This document shows, in pieces, positions 59,701 through 64,000 of a stretch of DNA of 64,000 nt (positions within the stretch are counted from its first letter, which is position 1; each line of letters opens with the position of its first letter). The position numbers and the translations under genes were made by a program. Below the pieces are notes generated by a model that saw nothing but the letters and a program-made list of their open reading frames with translations, had not been told where the DNA came from and searched no databases. The DNA lies in assembly GCA_023974075.1 (NCBI GenBank), contig JAMFTG010000195.1, positions 154,435-218,434 of the forward strand. The letters run 5' to 3'. This DNA is from Chaenocephalus aceratus (lineage: Eukaryota > Chordata > Actinopteri > Perciformes > Channichthyidae).

Positions 59701-61478
59701 CCGGCAGCTCCAGCATGATGCCTCCCAATGCCGGTAGCGCCGTGGCCACGGAGAAGGGGACCACGTGCTCGACCGCCACCTCTGACTCTCGCTCCGACCC
59801 CGTCTCCCCCGTCCGGGGAAGAGGGGGAAGGGGAGAGCCGCATGGCGAGCCCTGGATGGAGGCGGGGAAGGAGTCGTCCGACTCCTGCCCCCCACTCGCC
59901 TCCATAAACAGGCTGTCCTGGATGGGCATCTGCCCACCCCAGACGTCTTCCTCACCCGCAGCAGCTAGGGCGTCCGCCCTTTGCTTCCTGTCGGATGAAG
60001 GAAGACGCACACAATGAGGACATGCGACCTGCTGGCTGAGAGCCGCGTCCGCGTGCTCTGGCCCCAGACAGGCTGCGCATATCGGATGCAAATCATAGCT
60101 CATAATGTAGCCTGTATTGCACGAAGGGCACATACGGACACACTCTTTATTGCTCATGCTGTTGCTTTCTCGTGCTTCAGTAAACTGCTGGTTGCTGAAG
60201 AAAAGAGGGAGCAGATTGTCGGGCCACCTTCCTATTTATACCGGAAGGAGGCCCGAGGGTGGGGCCCACCTAGCGGGTGGGCGTGGACTACAAGTGTTTC
60301 AGTGCTGCGCGGGGGCGCAGAGGGATAACCCAATAGCGATAGCCTTAGAGGGCGAAGCCATATACGAAATAGAACTCTTTGTCCTCTTTGCTTCTGACTA
60401 CACTTGTTTTTGTACTTCTTCTTTGCTTTCAGGTGAGCCTCTATCTTACTCTGTCCTGATTGGGAACAGAGAGTGGATGAGGAGGAACGGTCACCACATT
60501 GGAGCAGACGTAGACGCCGCCATGTCCAGCCACGAGACCAAAGGCCAGACTGCTATCCTGGTAGCTATAGAAGGTGAGGATAAAACATGCAGACTAAAAC
60601 AAGATATCTTTTTTCATGTGCTATCTCTCACCTCATGGTATGTGTGCTGTGCAGGTGTGCTGTGTGCCATGTTGGCCATTGCAGACACGGTGAAGGCAGA
60701 GTCAGCGTTAGCCGTGCACACGCTCAAAAGCATGGGCATCGACGTAGTGATGATAACAGGAGACAACCGGCGCACAGCTAAAGCCATCGCTGCACAGGTA
60801 ACACACATTAGAGAGAAACACTGTACCCACAGAACCAGGGGTGGGACTCAGATATTGTACTTAAGTAAAAGTAGAAGTACTCAGATATTGTACTTAAGTA
60901 AAAGTAGAAGTACCAGACTGGACAGGACTCTGTTAGAAGTCCTGCATTCAAAATGTTACTCAAGTAAAAGTAGAAAAGTATTCTCATCAAAATATAGTGA
61001 AAGACAGTAAAAGTAGTCGTTGTGCAGATTGGTCCATTTCAGAATAATATATATGATATGTTTTATAATGATTGATCATGAAAGTGTTCTCAAAGCTGGT
61101 GAAGGTGCAGCTAGTCTGAAGTACTTTGTAGACTGCAGGGTAGCTGGTGGATTTACTCCAGGTGGAACTAAAGTCTGATTCAACACTTATATTTCACATC
61201 ATTCATCCACATCTGTAAAGTAACTAAAGATATTAATACATGTAGTGGAGTAGAAGTACACCATGTACCCATAGGTGGATTTTGCGGGGGGGGGGGGGGG
61301 CAGTGCCCCCCCTAGTGGCTGAAATATGTTACAGCATTACTACTTCTAAAACTGTTCTAATACAAATATTTCGTATATCAATATGTTAATAGATGTAATA
61401 TAATGATTGTTACAATACAAATCTGAATAATATCATATTTTGTTTGAAATAATTTCATTTTTGAGCAGTCGCATGTTG

Positions 61479-61538
<60 letters not shown>

Positions 61539-62570
61539 TGTATGTTTGTGACGTATGAGGTTAACGACACAAGTTCCCTCGCTTTTTTTTACATACAAGT
61601 AATTCAGTTATTGTATTACAATAAGATATGCGGCGATTTTTAAAACGTCCAATTTCTGGGACGTTTAAGGCGTCTACTTCTGCACTAAGTAGGACACTGG
61701 TTAATAATATTGTAGCGTGTTCAAGTAACCAAGGGATGTAGTAGTTATCAAATAAGTATAAGATGTGCACAGTCAATGCACTGTTGTTGGGGGGAGAGAC
61801 CGCCCCTTCCATATGAGTGTGTGTGTACAGCGGGCATGAGGCGTGCATTAGGGGACGAGTTGTGTTCGTATGTGGAAAAGTACTCAGTGCGGTGAGCGCT
61901 GGCTTTATTGCTACTGTATCCGTAGCACGCAATAGTTGGAACTGTGTACTGACGTCAGTAAAAAAGGTTTGCCCCCCTAAGCGCAAATATCAAACTCCGC
62001 CTATGCATGTACCTCTGAACTGTAGTGGGGTAGAAGTACAAAGTAGCATAATATGGAAATACTCAAGTAAAGTACAAGTATCTCAAAATTGTACTGAAGT
62101 ACAGTACTTGAGTACATTTACTTAGTTACTTCCAGTTAATTGAAACGGAGTGTTCCTACACTCTGGTACTTCTACTCTTACTCAAGTACCAGAGCTGAGT
62201 ACTTCTCCCACCTCTGAAATATGTCTCTATTATGTGCTATAATTGCTGTCTTGAAACGTTTACATGATGGACTGAAGTGCTCACGTTAATTGAAGTGCCC
62301 CTTCCGATGCAAACAAATTCAAAACACATATTATAGTATGGAATTAAACGTTTTGTTTGCGCTCAGGTGGGGATCCGGAAGGTGTTTGCAGAGGTGCTGC
62401 CGTCACATAAGGTGGCGAAAGTGCAAGAGCTGCAGGAAAAAGGTCTGCGAGTGGCCATGGTGGGGGACGGGGTCAACGACTCCCCCGCCCTTGCTCGGGC
62501 AGACGTCGGCATCGCCATCGGCACCGGCACAGACGTGGCTATAGAGGCGGCCGACATCGTCCTGATCCGG
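22953..62570 (+). CDS. atp7b: ATP7B copper-transporting P1B-ATPase, exons 1-18 (3' part outside window)
   Basis: ATP7B moves Cu(I) into the trans-Golgi lumen for cuproenzymes and exports excess copper by vesicle traffic. Exons: 22953-23108, 28385-29141, 31070-31303, 31370-31533, 31603-31764, 31837-31910, 32967-33150, 33828-34061, 34421-34512, 34589-34716, 35381-35535, 51815-51949, 52043-52237, 52376-52558, 53098-53281, 60433-60573, 60655-60797, 62367-62570. They sum to 1175 codons with consistent phase. Motifs: TGEP 728-731 (actuator), CPC 853-855 (ion path), DKTG with phosphorylated Asp 897, SEHPL 937-941 (nucleotide binding), MITGDN, and GDGVNDSP 1140-1147. Exon 6 to 7 and exon 13 to 14 use GC donors. 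ATP7B rather than ATP7A is chosen from the [15 protein letters not shown] and LATKKAQ-type exon 5 and the overall domain order. TM7-TM8 and the tail lie past the right edge. Confidence 0.96.
23519..23760. repeat. Interspersed repeat fragment (GCTCTGGAAAAAATGAAGAG)
   Basis: The sequence beginning TAGCTCTGGAAAAAATGAAG and continuing ACCACTACAAAATGATCAGT looks like a common fish interspersed repeat. I cannot name the family or its ends, and there is no coding content. Confidence 0.35.
23793..23938 (+). mobile_element. tRNA-derived SINE
   Basis: A tRNA-like head GGGGCGCCTGTGGCTCAGCG holds an A-box-like TGGCTCAGCGG and a B-box-like GGTTCAATC 45 bp further on. It is followed by an unrelated body and a simple tail of ATTATTATTATT. 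The spacing and order match an RNA polymerase III promoter. The B-box differs from GGTTCGAATCC, so it is probably inactive. Confidence 0.8.
24601..26075. mobile_element. hAT-superfamily element with 8-bp target-site duplication (ATP7B intron 1)
   Basis: Starts CAGGGGCGGCGGGTACTGTA and ends CTCACGCGCCGCCTATG, with imperfect inverted termini extending over about 36 bp (both arms include GGGAAGGCTAA). It is flanked by GTCAGAGG at 24593-24600 and 26076-26083, an exact 8-bp duplication. About 1475 bp, no transposase reading frame, so nonautonomous. The host site is in intron 1. Confidence 0.88.
26519..26553. repeat. (ACT)n/(AAT)n microsatellite
   Basis: A short run of ACT followed by AAT triplets in ATP7B intron 1. 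It leads into a fish-type repeat (TTTACATAAAGCACCTTTCA, 26556) of unknown family. Confidence 0.8.
27903..28364 (+). mobile_element. MITE, AAAGGTCCCCTATTAT family, short subtype (ATP7B intron 1)
   Basis: Begins TTCAGGTCACCTATTATGCA and ends ATATAGGGGACCTTTC, with slightly degraded termini. Internal sequence (AACCTGTCGGAAAATGAGCT, CCATTAGCCAATCACCAACC) matches the copies at 30502 and 62611. It ends 20 bp before exon 2, so the branch-point region of intron 1 falls inside it. Confidence 0.75.
28385..31910 (+). CDS. atp7b: ATP7B exons 2-6, HMA metal-binding domain array
   Basis: Five HMA-type domains can be read. The first has GLSPESQ (92-98) where GMxCxxC is expected, so both Cu-binding cysteines are missing though the fold-like spacing and the [10 protein letters not shown] end remain. 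The others are canonical: GMHCQSC 159-165, GMTCSSC 244-250, GMTCASC 364-370 and GMTCASC 440-446. Human ATP7B has six. The last two, nearest the membrane, correspond to human MBD5 and MBD6, which are the ones needed for transport, and they are intact. Introns between exons 3 and 6 are only 66-72 bp long. Confidence 0.9.
29142..30501 (+). other. ATP7B intron 2, first part, nothing recognised
   Basis: AT-rich intron with poly-A and poly-T runs near 29455-29540. No supported TE boundary or gene. Confidence 0.4.
30502..30986 (+). mobile_element. MITE, AAAGGTCCCCTATTAT family, best-preserved copy (ATP7B intron 2)
   Basis: Begins TTAAAGGTCCCCCATTATCC and ends AATAGGAGACCTTTAA, with TTAA at both edges. 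It is 485 bp, has no coding sequence, and pairs end to end as an inverted repeat of about 18 bp. The right part (ATTGATGAAAAACAGTATAA) matches the reverse of the copy at 62611. Confidence 0.8.
32301..32874 (+). mobile_element. MITE, long subtype, left-truncated (ATP7B intron 6)
   Basis: CCACCCTCTCTCTTTTCCTC through GATCCAGATTTGCTGCCGAT matches the PWP2 intron 10 copy. The left terminus is missing and the right end (AATATGTAATCTTTAAA) is degraded. Confidence 0.65.
32967..35535 (+). CDS. atp7b: ATP7B exons 7-11, TM1-TM4 and actuator domain
   Basis: Exon 7 codes for the first two membrane spans ([36 protein letters not shown]). Exon 8 codes for the next two ([35 protein letters not shown]). Exons 9-11 carry the cytosolic actuator domain, with [13 protein letters not shown] and TGEP. 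Ser replaces the usual Arg at the exon 9-10 junction (AG|C), a mild change in the IIxEEQVP segment. Confidence 0.9.
33151..33827 (+). other. ATP7B intron 7, possible LINE/SINE tail
   Basis: ATATACTTTATTGATCCCAA at 33350 is the complement of a 3' tail common in fish retroposons; the rest is AT-rich and unclassified. Confidence 0.3.
34717..35380 (+). other. ATP7B intron 10, nothing recognised
   Basis: AT-rich intron with no supported repeat boundary or gene. Confidence 0.45.
36149..36902 (+). repeat. Gypsy 5' LTR
   Basis: Length 754 bp. It contains a tandem array of a 31-bp unit (GTGTGTGCAGCAAGAGGGAT...) at 36280-36392; copy number and small indels explain most of the length difference from the 3' LTR. 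The 3' boundary CTGTCACA is followed by a primer-binding-like TGGCACCCCAGATGGGA (36909). Confidence 0.9.
36948..40031 (+). CDS. Gypsy Gag-Pol, part 1 (Gag, protease, reverse transcriptase)
   Basis: A single reading frame of 1027 aa. Gag has a retrotransposon-gag core (residues about 300-480, with [20 protein letters not shown]) and a zinc-knuckle-like [13 protein letters not shown] (513-525; CX2CX3HX4C). The aspartic protease has [11 protein letters not shown] with Asp 593. The reverse transcriptase core starts around 780 and has the catalytic FVYLDDIII (Asp 933 and 934). The N-terminal part reads as a coiled-coil-like [18 protein letters not shown] at 40029-40031 ends the frame inside the region between reverse transcriptase and RNase H, so Pol continues only in broken pieces. 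The start codon is the first in frame and not proven. Confidence 0.9.
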   Translation: MTKIKEKNEIKKPTPVTSRPILYFWEKENKGQQNGCLFRILVGGNGRRISGVPYIKYSTFSRVSSHNIFTVGHGAHWIGAHGAHLTPQTAVKDDINGNGGPQPVTSALEENNSGSKIQQQLQKMIEDQHHHRQELKDNMEQMTNKITTHNEQVNKALTGLFHEKQQEVVKHMDKQFEYLQTQLDASISWRLHHYHTDLLKDLCSALTPMSVTITNLHEELSKCKRTIDTLSEEMTAAKVSTTFGHVSVQTHPVVLQEDKPLPIPNCPRLQSTVQAGQSENNFGSPGESTIHEEVKSRFMGKSPVKLQFPSFGKLNDTPDPLQYLERCDDFLALNPLTDEEFIATLRNVLHGTARDWWDVGRHKIHTWREFHDQFRAAFLSEDYEDELAERLRNRVQGEGESVRDFAYMYQSLCKRWKPNIDEEEIIKLILKNINPQLASQLRSSRVTSVDGLVRLGQQLEKDRENQMQYEQRKNLLSKTPQHVASKSATMPPNRENPVRPSQPNHNRPPQVFCWRCKGSHAPDSCPHWISNRATSQKTPYQQPKTPHDGRATLGFLGPTTPANSSSIPPGGTLPCQLMVPLHLGPWMGTAILDTGSSYTLVNEKIWKGIKGQQDALKPWTRGPLYLADGEARQPLGWSDMDLTLKTQTVTLPCVVLPASSLAFPAVVGLDFIFFSGLQFDVSENSYWFKCNKKRQYQFLKESQSTGFSPQLAFFSAVPPGSLEPCPDLLQAATLTSHLDDFGKKQLLRRLQANSDVCTEKLGNTNILTHKMFLTHNMPIKQKAYRVSPSKLQVIKDHVEEMLEKDIIEPSSSPYAAPVVLVSKKQESKPRFCVDYRKMNTATHTDAYPLPNIQEILESLAGSVVFTSLDLNSGYWQVQMDKDSREKTAFICPFGLYQFKVMPFGLKNAPATFQRLMEIVLRDLQGNTCFVYLDDIIIYSDTFEKYTSDIQAVLDKLREANLTVNMKKSQFFLTSLKFLGHVVSSVGIEVDPEKTKAVQHFPVPQNIKELQRVLGMAGWYHRFVPGFS
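40032..41938 (+). pseudogene. Gypsy Pol, part 2 (RNase H and integrase, frame-broken)
   Basis: After the stop at 40031 the homologous sequence continues in other frames. RNase H residues such as [19 protein letters not shown] lie in 40204-40485. The integrase frame 40446-41342 has a zinc-binding [13 protein letters not shown]...CCQVCQLYK and the DDE region ([19 protein letters not shown]). The C-terminal domain continues at 41351-41938 with [18 protein letters not shown]. Frame changes occur near an A8 run at about 40117-40124, near 40446-40460, near 40580, and at a stop near 41341. These breaks make the element non-autonomous unless they are sequencing errors. Confidence 0.88.
42004..42709. 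mobile_element. Solo LTR inserted in the Gypsy element
   Basis: The 706-bp unit begins TGTTACGTCCCC and ends GGCACGTAACA (TGTTACGT and its complement) and is flanked by CTATG on both sides (41999-42003 and 42710-42714), a 5-bp target-site duplication. It interrupts the space between the integrase stop and the polypurine tract. It has a GGA microsatellite at 42150-42173. It is younger than the Gypsy insertion. Confidence 0.88.
42741..43465 (+). repeat. Gypsy 3' LTR
   Basis: Length 725 bp, beginning TGTAACAACCGGTG and ending CTGTCACA. It is nearly identical to the 5' LTR apart from single bases, the tandem 31-bp count and a short indel, which suggests insertion in recent evolutionary time. Confidence 0.92.
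43468..44955 (+). CDS. LINE ORF, endonuclease domain
   Basis: A 495-aa frame. The endonuclease region starts around [20 protein letters not shown] (residue about 190) and includes [35 protein letters not shown] and LSDHNLILI, all conserved apurinic/apyrimidinic endonuclease blocks. The frame stops at 44953-44955 before the reverse transcriptase. The N-terminal 130 residues are low-complexity and the frame is not the one with the 2A-like motif at 43584-43607. Confidence 0.75.
   Translation: MFSPRANINNITLSEIMKSETNVKVTAVSSSHSTCCYLETYISAQAQQLETSTVKSRRATTLSLRYVAVAVDGGSGGDRGRLAAFGHSVEDAPMAMEEVSSDPYGISNLTGLCMGLCCPANPEVGCCVQVQTQRVIPFDKQQHAYKINRTIDPVFKKHHKFNLFKTVNHSLVIWDQQHTPKGILGGHLNIRSLTPKADQVYHLLHDSNLDFLCQSETWLHTNSTSAALHVPGYQSFRQDRSYGRGGGVMIYVKDHLNCHQICWPFNHDLKCLGLKIMLSPEMSFVLIVVYRPPSSNNDFYTTFKKLLKACDFKTEVILLGDLNCNWLDKTSRKALKQITDSLHLTQMTEGPTRITSSSQTQIDLILSNKPERVDTTFNFITGLSDHNLILISRKLTKKRFHHSYKPLEQLRIPKNEFANFEQAVQHTDWESMLTGSSVETDSQIFATKLHDLVQMFSRKMKSRKNKNNALPWFNTDILNLMKERDFALKRALKTK
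43584..43607 (+). other. 2A-like peptide remnant at LINE 5' end
   Basis: In the frame starting at 43569 the sequence codes for [13 protein letters not shown]. The consensus 2A-like end is D-V/I-E-x-N-P-G-P; here Asn is replaced by Cys. Several fish and invertebrate LINE groups have such a peptide at the N-terminus of the endonuclease ORF. The endonuclease frame of this copy is different, so the element has a frameshift in between. Confidence 0.55.
44956..46802 (+). pseudogene. LINE reverse transcriptase and C-terminal domain (broken)
   Basis: Three separated frames cover the domain: 45234-45842 ([45 protein letters not shown]), a short frame 45925-46146 with LYADDTVIY, and 46104-46802 ([23 protein letters not shown]). 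The catalytic FxDLRKAFD and YADD residues are visible but in different frames with stops between. Confidence 0.85.
47290..47720. repeat. GC-rich 45-bp minisatellite
   Basis: The unit GCAGACGGCCCGGGGGCAAG followed by GCAGAGGCCGAGAAGGGGGA has a period of 45 bp and about 5 copies between 47290 and 47520. It then decays into a related AACAGG...GGACC repeat. The period is a multiple of 3, so long frames of repeated 15-mers appear on both strands; I do not call them genes. Confidence 0.85.
48334..48600 (+). pseudogene. hAT transposase BED-finger remnant
   Basis: In the + strand frame, [23 protein letters not shown]-type sequence (SxxWxxF...AxCxxC) is the start of a BED zinc finger, the DNA-binding domain at the N-terminus of hAT transposases. 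The finger's His/Cys end is not reached before a frame-incompatible junction (48590-48600). It comes with a hAT-like terminus CAGAGGTCTCCAACACGCCG at 48183. Nonfunctional fragment. Confidence 0.6.
48594..48745. mobile_element. Fragment of the CAGAGGTGGGA DNA element
   Basis: CAGAGGTGGGAGAAGTTCAG and the following CTTGTACTTGAGTACAAAAG, with GTAAAAGTAGAAAAGTAATA, match the left part of the element at 60836. It is inserted in the hAT element. Confidence 0.7.
49600..50060 (-). pseudogene. Truncated LINE 3' end, reverse-transcriptase C-terminus
   Basis: On the minus strand the reading frame has [20 protein letters not shown], then [20 protein letters not shown] and a threonine-rich end. These are the conserved blocks of the L2/CR1 C-terminal domain. 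The 3' end of the fragment (AAAGCGCTAACAAATTACAT, minus-strand tail at about 49620) is consistent with 5' truncation of a LINE insertion. Confidence 0.8.
50080..51090. other. Unclassified part of ATP7B intron 11
   Basis: AT-rich, repeat-like but without a family, terminus, gene or RNA motif that I can support. Confidence 0.3.
51098..51323. repeat. LTR fragment, same family as 19863-20335
   Basis: TGTGGGGGAAACTTGTGTGC and GTGGGAGTCACCGACTCA match the EED intron 10 solo LTR. It ends abruptly at the MITE (51324). The rest of the LTR is missing. Confidence 0.75.
51324..51764 (-). mobile_element. MITE, long subtype, reversed (ATP7B intron 11)
   Basis: Reverse complement of the PWP2 intron 10 copy. 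The right edge GATAGGGGACCTTTAA includes TTAA at 51761-51764. The left part is truncated (AAACGCTGCCGTGATG at 51325). It ends 50 bp before exon 12. Confidence 0.7.
51815..53281 (+). CDS. atp7b: ATP7B exons 12-15, TM5-TM6 and start of the P/N domains
   Basis: Exon 12 carries TM5 ([20 protein letters not shown]). Exon 13 has TM6 with the CPC copper-coordinating motif. Exon 14 has [11 protein letters not shown] and SEHPLGMAV. Exon 15 has the nucleotide-binding-domain stretch [10 protein letters not shown] and a divergent Gln/Glu-rich loop ([12 protein letters not shown]). It follows the 16.3-kb intron 11. Confidence 0.92.
52559..53097 (+). other. ATP7B intron 14, unclassified
   Basis: Has a stretch starting TGTAACCGGTGTCGATTAGC (52630) that resembles an LTR start, but no closing CA with matching flanks was found. 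Otherwise AT-rich. Confidence 0.3.
53611..53703. repeat. (AAAC)n and (CA)n microsatellites
   Basis: AAAC tetramers at 53611-53637 and an uninterrupted CA run of about 28 dinucleotides at 53648-53703, in ATP7B intron 15. Reading frames over it are artefacts. Confidence 0.97.
53838..54358. mobile_element. Candidate solo LTR with 5-bp target-site duplication
   Basis: Begins TGTTAGGAGATTTGGTAG and ends TTTTAGTCCTCA, flanked by CATTT (53833-53837 and 54359-54363). Length 521 bp. AATAAA occurs at 54312 on the + strand. The short flank match could be chance since the sequence is AT-rich. Confidence 0.6.
54886..54988 (-). repeat. DIRS internal complementary region
   Basis: 54886-54937 (CTTAGAGGGCTGCGCCATTA ... 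GTAACCCC) is the complement of 54647-54698. 54938-54988 (AGTTCTATTTCGTATATGGC...) is the complement of the left outer end 60326-60376. In DIRS elements this region is thought to template completion of the circular intermediate. Confidence 0.9.
55600..58460 (-). pseudogene. DIRS polymerase region, rearranged tandem partial copies
   Basis: Minus-strand frames show DIRS reverse-transcriptase and RNase H pieces. 57486-58277 has [36 protein letters not shown] and [13 protein letters not shown]. 57223-57489 has [18 protein letters not shown] and [10 protein letters not shown] (RNase H). 56218-56760 has a second copy with [13 protein letters not shown] and [21 protein letters not shown] 70-bp block with CATCATGAGGCGYGTACACG recurs at about 55672, 56857, 57264 and 58248, so the region consists of about four partial units. 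No complete frame. Confidence 0.85.
56332..56394 (-). repeat. 21-bp tandem triplication in DIRS reverse-transcriptase motif
   Basis: Three copies of GTGGAAGTATGCATCCTTCAG (the third with one change) code on the minus strand for HFHLKDA repeated. The family has a single DLKDAYFHV here, the motif A region with the catalytic Asp. Confidence 0.9.
58688..60157 (-). CDS. DIRS Gag-like protein
   Basis: A 489-aa intact frame starting [13 protein letters not shown]. Near the N-terminus are two CxxC pairs, MCPSCNTG and [12 protein letters not shown], plus a third cysteine pair in VACPHC (possible zinc binding). An acidic region with repeated Glu/Ser follows (90-160), then an alpha-helical body. The C-terminus is Gln/Arg-rich ([14 protein letters not shown]), fit to bind nucleic acid. 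Upstream of the broken polymerase in the element's order. The first ATG after the terminal repeat is taken as start. Confidence 0.85.
   Translation of the reverse strand: MSNKECVRMCPSCNTGYIMSYDLHPICAACLGPEHADAALSQQVACPHCVRLPSSDRKQRADALAAAGEEDVWGGQMPIQDSLFMEASGGQESDDSFPASIQGSPCGSPLPPLPRTGETGSERESEVAVEHVVPFSVATALPALGGIMLELPEIIGKAAACRGLPVPRVRERVALDDMAGVFSRVQTGRSDPIWPRFPAIRRYQEGTAANPRSLRAPVASLVPFTKVEGFTDEVFPTTPALEPSLTAFFGVRQANLVAGRRPMLADPKDQYVARQADRAHQCAFQASAAANNIALLTNSVVTLVERSTTVAPEESEEIAKAASTALTLCAAVAVSQARITAWMTQIQRHLWLQQAAVTEPVRKVLLDAPISSDGLFGPQFLTMVDSMKAASEQAEDIRQHVGWLQPAVKQQRHQRQQQQPTRRQTDRHQQQQQPRRQNRPSAAAGAPTRTSRTPSRTDGPPPERGGKRGVRYSRSAATPREPPKKQNRP
60433..62570 (+). CDS. atp7b: ATP7B exons 16-18, nucleotide-binding and P domains
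   Basis: Exon 16 codes for [14 protein letters not shown] and GQTAILVAI. Exon 17 codes for [20 protein letters not shown]. Exon 18 codes for [17 protein letters not shown], the hinge [14 protein letters not shown] and [17 protein letters not shown]. It ends at a GTAGGT donor at 62571; the following exon is outside the window. Confidence 0.93.
61270..62005. mobile_element. hAT-like nonautonomous element with 8-bp target-site duplication
   Basis: Starts CATAGGTGGATTTTGCGGGG and ends AAACTCCGCCTATG; inverted termini share CATAGGYGGA. It is flanked by CATGTACC at 61262-61269 and 62006-62013. It has a G run and a GT microsatellite (61482-61537). 736 bp, no transposase. Confidence 0.9.
61482..61537. 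repeat. (GT)n microsatellite
   Basis: About 27 GT dinucleotides within the hAT-like element. Confidence 0.97.
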
Positions 62571-62610
62571 GTAGGTGACTGACAGTGGGTGTAAAGTGGG
62601 AGTGACTTCT

Positions 62611-63075
62611 TTAAAGGTCCCCTATTATACTGTTTTTTATCAATATATTATAGGTCTCAAATATAAAAACATGTCTCTGAAGTGTTTGGCTGAAACACCA
62701 AACAGGTCATTGCAGCATTACCCATAATCCCCTCTGTTTCAGCCCTGTTTCCAAAGTGCTGATTCTCTGTCTGTTACTTTAGATGAAAATAAGGAGCCCC
62801 TCCCCACGCCCCTCTGAGAGACATCTGGTTACAAAGAACTCAATGGTGCTCTAGGAGGAGATTCCGGTGATAAGGGGGGGGGTTACTTTGGTTGCTGATT
62901 GGCTAATGGCTACACGAGACAAAACATCGTTATGACATCATAAAGTGGGCAAAATCTGATCAGCTCATTTTCAGACCATTTCAGACATTTTAGAAATGGA
63001 TCAGGACAAAAAGAGAGAGAATCTTTTTTCCTGAAACTTTCCGAATGTCTTTACACAGAGGGGACACATGTTGAT
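62611..63075 (-). mobile_element. MITE, short subtype, reversed (ATP7B intron 18)
   Basis: Starts TTAAAGGTCCCCTATTATAC at 62611 and, read on the minus strand, follows the copy at 30502. The other terminus does not close; at about 63050 the sequence passes into a 37-bp tandem array whose unit looks like the MITE end. Confidence 0.75.
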
Positions 63076-64000
63076 GAAGAAGAGACATGGAGAAGAGGGG
63101 ACACATGTTGATGTAGAGGAGACATGAAGAAGAGGGGATACATGTTGATGTAGAAAGAGACATGAAGAAGAGGGGACACAATGTTGATGTAGAAGAGACA
63201 TGGAAGAGAAGAGGGGGACACATGTTGAGAGGTAGAGGAGACAAGTGAAGAAGAGGGGAACATCATTTGATGGGGAAGAGACATGAGGAATAGGTGAACA
63301 CATGTTATGTAGGAAGATACATGGAGAAGAGTGGACACATGTTGATGTAGAAGAGACCATGGAGAAGAGGGGACACATGTTGATGTAGAAAAGAACATGA
63401 AGAATAGGGGACACATGTTGAGGTAGAGGATACATGAAAGGCGAGTGGACCACATGTTGATGTAGAAAGAGACATGGAGAAGATGGGACACAATGTTGAT
63501 GTAGAAGAGACATGAAGAAGAGGGGACACATGTTGATGTAGAAGAGACATGAAGAAGAGGGGACACATGTTGATGTAGAAGAGACATGAAGAAGAGGGGA
63601 CACATGTTGATGTAGAAGAGACATGAATAAGAGGGGACACATGTTGATGTAGAAGAGACATGAAGAAGAAGGGGACACATGTTGATGTAGAAGAGACATG
63701 AATAAGAGGGGACACATGTTGATGTAGAAGAGACATGAAGAGAGGGGACACATGTTGATGTAGAAGAGACATGAATAAGAGGGGACACATGTTGATGTAG
63801 AAGAGACATGAAGAAGAGGGGACACATGTTGATGTAGAAGAGACATGGAGAAGAGGGGACACATGTTGATGTAGAAGAGACATGGAGAAGAGGGGACACA
63901 TGTTGATGTAGAGGAGACATGGAGAAGAGGGGACACATGTTGATGTAGAAGAGACATGGAGAAGAGGGGACACATGTTGATGTAGAAGAGACATGAAGAA
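63050..64000. repeat. 37-bp minisatellite, runs off the right edge
   Basis: The unit GAAGAGACATGAAGAAGAGG plus GGACACATGTTGATGTA is repeated about 25 times. The left third is diverged, the right part nearly uniform. Because 37 is not a multiple of 3, three copies give a 37-aa period in every frame, which explains the overlapping minus-strand reading frames; these are not genes. Confidence 0.95.

Larger units (their letters stand above)
54647..60376 (-). mobile_element. DIRS-like retrotransposon, minus-strand orientation
   Basis: Inverted terminal repeats 54647-54835 and 60207-60376 are nearly perfect complements (for example GGCTATCGCTATTGGGTTA against TAACCCAATAGCGATAGCC). Near the 3' end lies an internal complementary region, 54886-54988. 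Its first part complements the outer edge of the right terminus (54647-54698) and its second part that of the left terminus (60326-60376). Such a junction copy is diagnostic of DIRS-type elements. A Gag-like frame is intact; the polymerase region is rearranged; I cannot identify a tyrosine recombinase. About 5.7 kb. Confidence 0.92.
60836..62216. mobile_element. DNA element, CAGAGGTGGGA family, with a nested hAT (ATP7B intron 17)
   Basis: Begins CAGGGGTGGGACTCAGATAT and ends GAGTACTTCTCCCACCTCTG, imperfect inverted termini. Subterminal TACTTAAGTAAAAGTAGAAG repeats stand at both sides. A hAT (61270-62005) sits inside. No coding sequence; flanking duplication not found (CACAGAAC left, AAATATGT right). 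Confidence 0.75.

Noticed and set aside
59178..60017. Plus-strand frames of 120-150 codons in the DIRS element
   Set aside because: Antisense shadows of the minus-strand Gag-like frame.
63001..63994. Three overlapping minus-strand frames of 230-320 codons with repeated MCPLFSMSLLHQHV
   Set aside because: They follow from the 37-bp minisatellite, whose period is not a multiple of 3; no gene evidence.

Overview
The window is vertebrate nuclear DNA, most likely from a percomorph-type teleost fish. The evidence is compact intron-exon genes with GT-AG and GC-AG splice sites, three genes of the animal repertoire, and a fish-like mix of transposable elements (hAT elements, Gypsy and DIRS retrotransposons, an L2/CR1-type LINE, tRNA-derived SINE, MITEs, CA and other satellites). 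Species assignment is inference. There are no prokaryotic features.

Three genes lie head to tail on the + strand. (1) PWP2, 21 exons, 3597-12090: a WD40 subunit of the UTP-B complex of the small-subunit processome. (2) EED, 12 exons, 12946-21576: the H3K27me3-reading WD40 subunit of Polycomb repressive complex 2. (3) The first 18 coding exons of ATP7B, 22953-62570: a P1B-type copper-transporting ATPase. The ATP7B gene runs off the right edge; TM7, TM8 and the C-terminal tail are not in the window. Exon phases sum correctly for EED (443 aa) and for the ATP7B part (1175 aa). PWP2 is one base too long: exon 13 carries an extra C in a C5 run, which reads as a frameshift (real or assembly error).

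Layout. 1-1790: octamer-based minisatellite with a higher-order repeat. 1790-3596: repeat-rich upstream region with a truncated DNA element, a 200-bp direct duplication and a CTCF-like motif 165 bp before the PWP2 start. 3597-12090: PWP2. 12946-21576: EED, with TE nests in introns 5, 6, 9 and 10. 22953-62570: ATP7B. Intron 1 (5.3 kb) holds a SINE and a hAT element. Intron 11 (16.3 kb) holds a Gypsy element with both LTRs and a nested solo LTR, a LINE, a GC-rich minisatellite, a hAT element with other fragments inside it, a LINE tail and a MITE. Intron 15 (7.2 kb) holds a CA microsatellite, a solo LTR and a DIRS-like element. Intron 17 holds a hAT nested in another DNA element. 62571-64000: MITE passing into a 37-bp minisatellite.

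The three host genes have unrelated jobs (ribosome assembly, chromatin silencing, copper transport), and nothing in the sequence suggests co-regulation. Several TE boundaries could be fixed by target-site duplications read directly from the sequence: four hAT elements with 8-bp duplications and three solo LTRs with 5-bp duplications. I did not find a new enzymatic system. The most unusual items are the PWP2 frameshift, four GC-AG introns, the loss of the metal-binding cysteines in the first ATP7B HMA domain, a 2A-like peptide at the LINE 5' end, an in-frame triplication inside a DIRS reverse-transcriptase motif, and a minisatellite that grew from a MITE terminus.
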